A stretch of DNA of 64,000 nt, taken from NCBI GenBank assembly GCA_964342465.1, contig CAYFFQ010000007.1, forward strand, positions 1-64,000, read 5' to 3'. The notes under the pieces were generated by a model. That model was not told where the DNA came from. It was given only the letters and a program-made list of their open reading frames with translations, and ran no database searches. Positions 27,461 through 34,740 of the stretch are shown piece by piece. The stretch is from MGIIb-Q1 sp964342465. GTDB taxonomy: Archaea; Thermoplasmatota; Poseidoniia; Poseidoniales; Thalassarchaeaceae. Numbering within the stretch: position 1 is the first letter of the stretch; each line of letters begins with the position of its first letter. Both the position numbers and the translations under genes were made by a program.

Positions 27461-28585
27461 TCAAGGCCAACAGAGATGCTTGCTCCGCTCAGAACAGGTC
27501 AAAGATGGAACCTCATCGTCAATTCGCGTCACCAGCGCGGCACCACAGATTGGGCAGTGTGCGACTTCCGCCAACTCCTCCAGCCACGCCCGCCGCGTCT
27601 CCAGTTCATCGCCCTCTTCCCGCAACCGAGAGAGGACGCGCGCGGCATCACCTGTCAGTGGCTCACCGGAATCTTCCCAAGGGTCAGACATGAGCCCACC
27701 CATCCTCCGTTTTCTCAACATCGTCACCCCCTTCTCGGCACCACCGGCTGTGGGTCCACCATCCCCCACCTCCAACGGTGTAGGTCCGTTTCTTGCGATT
27801 GGGCGACCAACCGCATAACAGACGAAGAATCCACCAACATGGGCGAGATGCGCAACCGATGATGCGCCGGTCCAGCCACCATAGAGAAGTCCTACATGAG
27901 CGATTTCAAATCCGACTTTGATGAGAGCAATCAGTGAGACCGGCCAGCGACGGATGAGAATAAGTGGAAATTCAATCTCGTCTCGAGGCCAACAGGCGAG
28001 ATAACAACCGAGAAGACCGAAGGCAGCACCACTGGCACCGAGGGCGAAGCGATACTCACCCCAGTGTGAGAACCACCAGGTGAGGTTTCCGGCCACCGCA
28101 CCGAGGAGATAGATGGCGAGGAAGCGCTTCCTACCGAGTCGCTGTTCGAGGGGAACGCCGACCAGTGCAATCACCAGCACATTTCCGAGAATGTGCTGAA
28201 AGACGAAATCATTTCCGCCTCTTCCGACCGCATGCAGCCAAGCGGCGGTCACCAACCGATGTATTTGTGTCACATCCGGCTGCCACATCGGATTCAACGC
28301 TAGGCTGAGAGTGAGGAAGTCACGCGTGGAATCAAAGAACTGCAATAGGGTCTGAAACACCCAACAAAGCAGAAGAGACAAGACGATGGCGAGGGATAGT
28401 GGAGTGCGCTGACGCCATGCGACGATTATGGGGGATGTTGCGAGAATCATGAAAAACAACAGGATGGCCCAACCAAGGCTGGTCACACCTCCCCAATCCC
28501 AATCCACCATTTTACCGACCTGTCCGAGCGATTGCTCCCAATTCACCCTTCGCATACCCGCCACCCCGAATCTACCGTTCATCAT
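27461..28585 (-). CDS. Rhomboid intramembrane protease with C-terminal zinc ribbon
   Basis: Serine protease that cuts membrane helices. Six-helix rhomboid core with HILGNVLVIALVG, the catalytic serine in GASGAAFGLLG and histidine in LAHVGGFF. An extra N-terminal helix and a cytoplasmic tail of about 95 residues follow, ending in CPICG plus a later Cys (LTCSERSKHLC), likely a zinc ribbon. It precedes the giant S8 protease gene by 56 bp, so membrane proteolysis genes are clustered. The start is uncertain among ATG 28585, 28582 and 28555. Substrate unknown. Confidence 0.92.
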   Translation of the reverse strand: MMNGRFGVAGMRRVNWEQSLGQVGKMVDWDWGGVTSLGWAILLFFMILATSPIIVAWRQRTPLSLAIVLSLLLCWVFQTLLQFFDSTRDFLTLSLALNPMWQPDVTQIHRLVTAAWLHAVGRGGNDFVFQHILGNVLVIALVGVPLEQRLGRKRFLAIYLLGAVAGNLTWWFSHWGEYRFALGASGAAFGLLGCYLACWPRDEIEFPLILIRRWPVSLIALIKVGFEIAHVGLLYGGWTGASSVAHLAHVGGFFVCYAVGRPIARNGPTPLEVGDGGPTAGGAEKGVTMLRKRRMGGLMSDPWEDSGEPLTGDAARVLSRLREEGDELETRRAWLEELAEVAHCPICGAALVTRIDDEVPSLTCSERSKHLCWP

Positions 28586-28897
28586 CCCCGCCCGAGCAAC
28601 GACTCGGATTCACCGAACTTGTGGAGAAACTCCGGTTGACCTGAACCGACTGAGGAGACCATTCCAAGGCTGGTTCGGGCGAAAATCCCTGAAACTGACA
28701 TCATAATGATTGAATCTTTGCTTCAATTTCGCTGAATCTTGCATCACGATGGTTGATTCTAGAACCACAACCGCTGGAGATGGCACTACAACCGCTGAAA
28801 CATCGAGCAGAGCGTTTGTCCCACCCCCCTCAACCGACCCAAACCCCCCACAGTGGAGGTGCGGAGATATCAAGCCGAACCAGCGTTTCGCCAGTGC

Positions 28898-30265
28898 ATG
28901 GTCGCCCCCACCCTGCTTGTCATGGACGGGATAAGTGTCCGACGGGGTAAATCGGAGGTCCTCCAGTCGGTCAACCTGATGGTCGGAGAAGGGGAGGTCG
29001 TCATTCTCAAAGGTGAAAACGGCGCCGGAAAATCGACTCTTCTTGAAGCGGCTGCTGGAATCCTGAACTTGAGCGCCGGTTCAGTCCACCACCGCGGCAA
29101 CCTGATACGCGACGATGAGGGGCGGCGGAATCAACCCCCACCGTTCGGATTGACGCTCCAAAGCGGTGGATTCTGTCAAGATGAACTGGTGCGAGAGAGA
29201 GTTGTGACGGCGGCGGCGGTCGCTGGTTCTGATGTCGATTCTGAGTGGGTCAACGAGCAACTCCTCCTATGGGACCTGAGACATCGCTCTGACGATAGAA
29301 TAGTTTGGCTTTCTGGCGGTATGAAGCGACGAGTTGGAGTGCTGGCAGGGATGGTTCCAGCACTGCTCAGCGCCGAAGCGAGACTCGTCCTTCTCGACGA
29401 GCCATCAGAGGGACTCGATGAGAGGAGCATCCACACGCTGAAAACCACGATTTCCCAACTGCACGGGATGGGCCATTCGTTTCTCATAGCAACCCATGAC
29501 GAATCCCTCCTCACCCTTGCCACACGCGTTGTATCTGTGGGCGAAAAGAAGGTCAGCGAGGAACCTCAGAACGAGGCGGGGGTGTCGGAGAACCAATTCG
29601 GCGAAAAAAGCGAGAAAACGCCCATTATGGGCGGGCACAATCCCCTATCCGCCGCCTCTCTCTGGGCCAACGGACTGGAAATGAGAACAAATGTCTCAAC
29701 CACCAACAGAACAGTTGCCGGCATAATTTCACTCGCCGTGGTGACCGGCCTGATGATTCAGACTCCACTCCCCACCGAGAGGGTATGGCTAGCACTTCTC
29801 TCCCTCACGCCCGCTCTCATTTCTTCCTTCGTGAAACCGGGGTTCATAGGCCATCTTTCTGACTCACGCGCCGGTGATTGGTGGAACGCCCATCTCGGCC
29901 GGCGTTTGGAGATGAGACGGCCCCACCCCACCCTGATGGTGATTCCCTTTCTCATTACCCTCATATCCTGTTATTTCCTCCTTGGGGGCTTCACTCAGCA
30001 GATTCTGATTGCGTCCATTTGCATGGCTGCGCTGACCCTCGGCTCTGCTATGGTCTACGCATTGGAGTCGCAACTCCCCCGTCAGACCGCTTCACTCTCC
30101 ATGCTATTGCTGGTCATTCTCATCTGGCCATTCCTGCTGACTGTCGACCTCATCGCCATGCCTTCCGCAGATTTTTCCCTGACCGAGGCCACTTCACAGG
30201 TGGCGACCATTCTGGTTGTACCAACTGCTCTGAGATTGCTGATACCGATGCTTTCGTTGGAATGA
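28898..30265 (+). CDS. ccmAB: Heme exporter CcmA ATPase fused to a CcmB-like membrane domain
   Basis: N-terminal ABC ATPase (about 1-215) of the CcmA type: Walker A GENGAGKST, signature WLSGGMKRR, Walker B LVLLDEPSEGLDE and H-loop THDES. After a hydrophilic linker (about 215-250) comes a domain of about six helices beginning LWANGLEMRTN, similar in layout to CcmB. CcmA and CcmB are normally separate proteins; here they are one chain of 456 residues. ccmC and a ccmD-like gene follow, which supports a role in heme or heme-chaperone supply for cytochrome c maturation. ATG 28898 is preferred; GTG 28853 and ATG 28922 are possible. Confidence 0.85.
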   Translation: MVAPTLLVMDGISVRRGKSEVLQSVNLMVGEGEVVILKGENGAGKSTLLEAAAGILNLSAGSVHHRGNLIRDDEGRRNQPPPFGLTLQSGGFCQDELVRERVVTAAAVAGSDVDSEWVNEQLLLWDLRHRSDDRIVWLSGGMKRRVGVLAGMVPALLSAEARLVLLDEPSEGLDERSIHTLKTTISQLHGMGHSFLIATHDESLLTLATRVVSVGEKKVSEEPQNEAGVSENQFGEKSEKTPIMGGHNPLSAASLWANGLEMRTNVSTTNRTVAGIISLAVVTGLMIQTPLPTERVWLALLSLTPALISSFVKPGFIGHLSDSRAGDWWNAHLGRRLEMRRPHPTLMVIPFLITLISCYFLLGGFTQQILIASICMAALTLGSAMVYALESQLPRQTASLSMLLLVILIWPFLLTVDLIAMPSADFSLTEATSQVATILVVPTALRLLIPMLSLE

Positions 30266-30353
30266 CCCTAACTCACAACTTCGACATCATATTCCGGCTA
30301 CCCGCCTCTGATTGTGAGAAATGGGTGGTCATCTGCCTTATGGCGCGGAGAAA

Positions 30354-30640
30354 GGAAAACCGACTAACCTAGACCGAGTTCCTGACCGAGAGTGGGAAGC
30401 CGACTTCAATAAGAGAGAGTGGAGAAATCCAGATTCCTGACCGAGAGTGGAAAGCCGACTTCCGTTGCAGAGATTGGAAAACCGACTTACCCAGACCGAG
30501 TTCCTGACCGAGAGTGGAAAACCGACTTCCGTTGCAGAGAGTGGAAAACCGACTAACCTAGACCGAGTTCCTGACCGAGAGTGGGAAGCCGACTTCAATA
30601 AGAGAGAGTGGAGAAATCCAGATTCCTGACCGAGTCTGCA
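30354..30640. repeat. Complex repeat region, about 189-bp macro-unit
   Basis: A segment starting GGAAAACCGACTAACCTAGA occurs at 30354 and again at 30543 (189 bp apart) and runs to about 30634. Inside are shorter repeats with TTCCTGACCGAGAGTGG and AAACCGACTT(CCGTTGCAGAG). The array fills most of the 410 bp between the fused ccmAB gene and ccmC; no promoter is visible, so the operon may be read through it. Confidence 0.9.
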
Positions 30641-30675
30641 TCAACTTGAAGGGGCGACGACCTCTCACACACCCC

Positions 30676-31386
30676 ATGAGAAGATGGGTTTTGGCCGTCG
30701 CCATCGGCCTGATACTCTTCGGCCTTCTGCTCGCCGCCATCACCCTTTGGCTCGGATTCACCTGGGCACCCGCCGTCAATTCCGATGATTGGTCCGCTCC
30801 GGATGCCTACCGTATACTGTTCTGGCATGTTCCTACCGCATGGGCATCATTCCAAGCCTTCACCCTGCTCTTCATCGGCTCGGGAGCGTGGTTCATCAGA
30901 CGGCTGGAATGGGGGTGGCGACTGCACGTCGTCGGCGCCCAACTGGGTCTTGTGTACGGTTTGTGCGTCATCATCAGCGGTCCCGTGTGGGGTGCTGCTG
31001 AATGGGGTACTCCGTGGGATTTGACCGATGTTCGCCTAAACACCTACGCTGTCCTCACAGCCCTCTCACTCTATCTCGTGATGAGCCACCAAACTCAGGC
31101 AGACAGCGAGGATTCGCGCGACACTTTCGCTTCCATCGGCCTGTTCGGGTTCGTCCTCGTCCCACTGACCATCATCTCAATTCGCATTTGGCAGAATCGC
31201 CACCCGCCGCCTGTCGTCGGTGGCGACGAAAGCAGTGGTTTGGATGCACAGATCTTGGGTGTCATGCTTCTTGGAATGGCAGCATTTCAAATCCTCGTCG
31301 CCGGTCAGGTCATGCTCAGATACCATGTCGGTGGTCTTGAGGAGAGAGTGGCGCGAACACAGGCGATGTTGGACAGGAGAGATTGA
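30676..31386 (+). CDS. ccmC: Cytochrome c biogenesis protein CcmC
   Basis: Heme-handling membrane protein that loads heme for cytochrome c maturation. 236 residues, six helices. Hallmarks are FWHVPTAWASF at the end of helix 2 and the WWD-like segment AEWGTPWDLTDVRLNTY, where the usual GTFWVWDPRLT form is altered. His residues near helix ends (WRLHVVG) fit heme axial ligands. ATG 30676 is chosen; a TTG ten codons upstream is open but lies in repeat sequence. ccmD-like gene follows after 2 bp. CcmE, CcmF and CcmH genes are not in this window. Confidence 0.92.
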   Translation: MRRWVLAVAIGLILFGLLLAAITLWLGFTWAPAVNSDDWSAPDAYRILFWHVPTAWASFQAFTLLFIGSGAWFIRRLEWGWRLHVVGAQLGLVYGLCVIISGPVWGAAEWGTPWDLTDVRLNTYAVLTALSLYLVMSHQTQADSEDSRDTFASIGLFGFVLVPLTIISIRIWQNRHPPPVVGGDESSGLDAQILGVMLLGMAAFQILVAGQVMLRYHVGGLEERVARTQAMLDRRD

Positions 31387-31388
31387 AG

Positions 31389-31541
31389 ATGGCTGAAGGT
31401 GTGATGTTCCTTGCGATTGCGTATGTAGCGATGATCGGCATCATCGGTGGATGGACCTGGAAACTTCTGACCACAATCTCCGAACTCTCTGACCGCCTCG
31501 CAGCAGCAGAGGCGGTCATCAATAGAACAGAGGAAGAGTGA
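31389..31541 (+). CDS. CcmD-like small membrane protein, 50 aa
   Basis: A 50-residue ORF starting 2 bp after ccmC. It has one membrane helix (about 6-25), a WTW motif at its end and then a charged amphipathic helix (LSDRLAAAEAVINRTEEE). CcmD proteins are equally short with one helix and follow ccmC in bacterial ccm operons, where they stabilise the CcmABC complex. Sequence similarity cannot prove this at such length; position and topology do support it. The following 31542-31730 shows no gene. Confidence 0.65.
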   Translation: MAEGVMFLAIAYVAMIGIIGGWTWKLLTTISELSDRLAAAEAVINRTEEE

Positions 31542-31730
31542 GGCTATCCCTCCATCACCCTACCACCAAGCAGAGGCAGGGGGAGTCTTGGGTGCAGTTC
31601 GCCTCCGTGACATTCATCCACCATTCCAGCCCGAGGCGTACTGTGAACCTTCAGTGATGTGAACGGGTCCGGAAAATAGCAAGGATTCAAGCCGGACCGT
31701 GGTCGGCAGAACATCGCGGGGGGTGAACCA

Positions 31731-32795
31731 TTGGCACTGGGAGGGGCATTCTGTGTGCTCTGCGGCTCTGAGGAGGAGTTGACCAGTGAGCGTCTGTGCA
31801 TACCATGTTTCACCGGGAGAACCCGACTCTCCACATTGACCGAGAACATCCAAGGTTATCGCTGCCCGAAGTGCGGGATGTATCTTCATGCCAAGAAATG
31901 GTGTCACATCGAGCCTGTGGAATTCGAGCAGGGGCTCGTCGAAGAGGCAATCGAGGTATTGGAGAGAGCAGTCGCGGTCGGCATCGGGATTCATCGAGAG
32001 GAGGTGGATGAGAGGAACACCCGACTCTCCGTGCAGGTGACGGGAGTCATCGATGAAGTGGATTTCGAGGATTTTCACGCCACCCGAATCAGGGTCTCGA
32101 ACGCGGTCTGCCCGACCTGCACCCGCAGGGCGGGAAACTACTTCGAAGCGACTGTTCAACTGCGCTCATCGGGGCGGCGATTGAACGGAGATGAACTGAG
32201 TCGACTGCGGCGGACATTTGACGAATATCTCGCTTCAATCGACCCCGACCCGATGTTCTTCATCAACAGGGAGGGTGAAGTCACCGGTGGCTACGACTTG
32301 GTCCTAGGCTCCAAGGCACTGGCGAGGGGATGGACAAAACATCTGCTCAAGAGGTTCGGAGGGACGAGCAAAGAGACCAACAGCGTGGTCGGGCGGAAGG
32401 ATGGGGAGGACCTGACGAGATTGACCATTTCCTATCGCAAACCGGCGTTCGAAATCGGAGATGTCATACGCCGTTCCAATCGCTACTGGCTGGTCTCCGC
32501 CTGGCTCAAGGATGGAGCGGTGATCGCTGCGGTTGACAGAAACGAGCGAAGTGGGGTGACATGGCGTGACCTTGAGAAGACGAATGTCGTCTCACGCATC
32601 TCGGAACAACATGATGTCGATGTGTTGCGGCGGGATTCCGCTGCAATCGAATTCATGGACCCACTCGATTGGAAGGTGAAGACTGTCGCCCTACCTCACG
32701 ATGACGACGGTGAGCAGACGGAGATTCGCATCGCTTTCATAGCAGATGGTTGGGTCGCTCTTCCAAGATGCGGGGGTGTCATGTCGGATGAGTGA
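31731..32795 (+). CDS. NMD3-like protein
   Basis: Archaeal homologue of NMD3, the eukaryotic adaptor of the large ribosomal subunit. Zinc-binding pairs at the N-terminus (CVLCG, CIPCF, CPKCG) and later CPTC; then the NMD3 core with VQVTGVIDEVDF and DPMFFINREGEVTGGYDLVLG. The start is TTG 31731, supported by GGGGGTGA four bases upstream; no ATG or GTG fits the zinc-containing N-terminus. Overlaps the isomerase gene by 8 bp. In archaea it probably acts in ribosome assembly or subunit quality control (inference). Confidence 0.9.
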   Translation: MALGGAFCVLCGSEEELTSERLCIPCFTGRTRLSTLTENIQGYRCPKCGMYLHAKKWCHIEPVEFEQGLVEEAIEVLERAVAVGIGIHREEVDERNTRLSVQVTGVIDEVDFEDFHATRIRVSNAVCPTCTRRAGNYFEATVQLRSSGRRLNGDELSRLRRTFDEYLASIDPDPMFFINREGEVTGGYDLVLGSKALARGWTKHLLKRFGGTSKETNSVVGRKDGEDLTRLTISYRKPAFEIGDVIRRSNRYWLVSAWLKDGAVIAAVDRNERSGVTWRDLEKTNVVSRISEQHDVDVLRRDSAAIEFMDPLDWKVKTVALPHDDDGEQTEIRIAFIADGWVALPRCGGVMSDE

Positions 32796-33816
32796 GGCGC
32801 AATTCGATGTCATCTCCTCGGCGGAGAGTCTTGACAGAGATGGGATGCTCGACCATCTGCGCAACTTCGCTGACGACCTCGCCGCCCAATGGGATGTGGC
32901 CGAGAAGGCGAGAGAAACCCCCTCGCGGATGATTTGTCTAGGCATGGGCGGCTCGGCGGCGGCTGCAGATTTCATCTCCTCACTTGCGGATTTCAACGGC
33001 TTTGCACCTGTGACCTCACACCGCGGCTACGGTCTGCCGAATTGGGCTGACGAAAACGCACTGTACACTGCCGTATCCTATTCTGGAAACACCGAGGAGA
33101 CCCTCGATGCCACTCGTTTCGCGCTCGAGCGCGGCAGGCAGTGCATCACCATCTCCTCAGGTGGAAGATTGGCGGACTTAGGGGGCGAACACATCCGAGT
33201 TCCAGCCGGACAGCCGCCACGCTCGGCGTTCGGCCATCTATTCGGCGCCCTCAGCCGTATCGCCTCATCAGCATCCATCATCGAGGACATCAGGCAGGAT
33301 GTGGATAGTGGTCTGGTTGAGAGACTAAACGCAACCATCGAAGAACTCGATTTCATCCATAACCGCGACAGCCCCGCCCTCTCAGTCGCAAAGACCCTGA
33401 TGAACCGCCAAATCGGAATAATCAACGCACCGGAGTTGGCAGCGGCCGGTCAGCGCTTCGCCAATCAACTGAACGAGAACTCGGGTGTTTTCGCCCGCCA
33501 AACCACCCTGCCAGAAATGAACCACAACGAAATCATCGCTTGGACTGACAGCCATTCAGTCGAGAAACAGGCCCTCATTCTGCTCACTTGGGACGGCATG
33601 CATCAGCGAGTAAGGAAGCGAGTGGAGTGGATGACCGATAACATCGACTGCGAGGTGGTTTGGAACATCCATTGTGAAGGCTCATCGCTGTTGGAAGCGA
33701 TGCTCTATTCGTGCATCGCCATGGATTGGGTCTCCTGCGCCCTCTCCCTACTGCGCGGCAAGGACCCGAGTTCTATCGGCGCCATCCAAGACCTGAAATC
33801 ACACCTCTCTGAATGA
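32788..33816 (+). CDS. Bifunctional phosphoglucose/phosphomannose isomerase
   Basis: Archaeal-type SIS enzyme that interconverts glucose-6-P or mannose-6-P with fructose-6-P, feeding glycolysis/gluconeogenesis and nucleotide-sugar synthesis. Two SIS domains: GMGGSAAAADFISSL with AVSYSGNTEETLDA, and the second domain with LPEMNHNEIIAW, whose Glu and His are the catalytic pair. 342 residues is standard. ATG 32788 overlaps the NMD3 stop; the frame is open 14 codons upstream inside NMD3. Confidence 0.94.
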   Translation: MSEAQFDVISSAESLDRDGMLDHLRNFADDLAAQWDVAEKARETPSRMICLGMGGSAAAADFISSLADFNGFAPVTSHRGYGLPNWADENALYTAVSYSGNTEETLDATRFALERGRQCITISSGGRLADLGGEHIRVPAGQPPRSAFGHLFGALSRIASSASIIEDIRQDVDSGLVERLNATIEELDFIHNRDSPALSVAKTLMNRQIGIINAPELAAAGQRFANQLNENSGVFARQTTLPEMNHNEIIAWTDSHSVEKQALILLTWDGMHQRVRKRVEWMTDNIDCEVVWNIHCEGSSLLEAMLYSCIAMDWVSCALSLLRGKDPSSIGAIQDLKSHLSE

Positions 33817-33834
33817 GAAGAACACTCAACATCA

Positions 33835-34557
33835 TCAGTAGAGCGGACCGAGCACCAACCTCGGGTCGGGATGCAGACGGAGGGATTCTTCCCTCTCCTC
33901 TGGTGAAACCACCCCTCGCATGTCATGTGTCTCCGGCGCCGACAGAGAGAGTTGGAAGTGGAGGTGTGGGGCCCACCCACCATTCTCCTCCGAGTTGCCT
34001 ATGTAGCCGACCACTTCACCCGAAGATAACCGCTCACCAACCCTTTTTCCATCCACTGACGAGCGGCTCAGATGGCCATAAAGCGACCACAACGGGACCC
34101 CGTCCAAGACCTGTTTTGTGATGATGACATGTCCGTAATCCCCCTCTTCGGGATTATTGCCGAGATGGCTGATTTCGCAGTCTGTGAAGGCTTTACACGG
34201 AGTTCCGACCGGTGCTCCGATGTCGATACCCATGTGGATGAAACGGCCGCCCGCAAACAGTTTTGTCAAATAGAGACCGCGCCGCTCTTCGTTGTACCTC
34301 CCTATCGTGAAGGGGGTTTCGCAATCCGGAATGAAGCCCTTCGTAAGGTCGAGAACCTCATACTCCGCCGGCAGGTCGACAACAGGCGAAAAGGTGTGGT
34401 TCTCCCAGTCAATCGCCTCTTCCATCGGGTTTGCGACAGCGACAATTGACTTCAACGGTTGCAATCGAGTATTCAACGAAGTCACCTGACTTTCCTCATC
34501 CAAACTCCCTCTCGACCCGATTCGCAAAATCTGACGCTTAGCCTCAAGCCGTCGCAC
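33835..34557 (-). CDS. M23 (LytM-type) metallopeptidase domain protein
   Basis: A 240-residue protein with the lysostaphin/LytM fold: HMGIDIGAPVG provides the first His and Asp, and HLHFQLSL the last His of the zinc site; YGHLSR is also typical. No signal peptide is evident, so it may act inside the cell. M23 enzymes usually cut peptidoglycan cross-links, which archaea lack, so another peptide or a non-hydrolytic role is likely. The start GTG 34557 is uncertain; a shorter start at the Met of MEEAIDWENH would keep the domain. Convergent with the isomerase gene. Confidence 0.87.
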   Translation of the reverse strand: MRRLEAKRQILRIGSRGSLDEESQVTSLNTRLQPLKSIVAVANPMEEAIDWENHTFSPVVDLPAEYEVLDLTKGFIPDCETPFTIGRYNEERRGLYLTKLFAGGRFIHMGIDIGAPVGTPCKAFTDCEISHLGNNPEEGDYGHVIITKQVLDGVPLWSLYGHLSRSSVDGKRVGERLSSGEVVGYIGNSEENGGWAPHLHFQLSLSAPETHDMRGVVSPEEREESLRLHPDPRLVLGPLY

Positions 34558-34597
34558 ACTATGACTCTCCTTCGCCGAACTGGAAATTCGGTGCGGC

Positions 34598-34719
34598 TGA
34601 GTGGGCGGTGATGTTCACCTCGTCAGCGATGGATTCAGCCATATCTTGGAGAGTGGCATGAGTGGGCGGTGATATTCACCTCGTCAGCGATGGATTCAGC
34701 CAAATCTTGGAGAGTGGCT
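34598..34719. repeat. 61-bp tandem duplication
   Basis: Two units, at 34598 and 34659, differ in only a few bases; each opens TGAGTGGGCGGTGAT and includes CTCGTCAGCGATGGATTCAG. Located between the divergent M23 and GT-C-like genes. It is unrelated in sequence to the 61-bp array at 9.5 kb. Confidence 0.92.
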
Positions 34720-34740
34720 TGAAGTGTGACCTGCCCGTGG

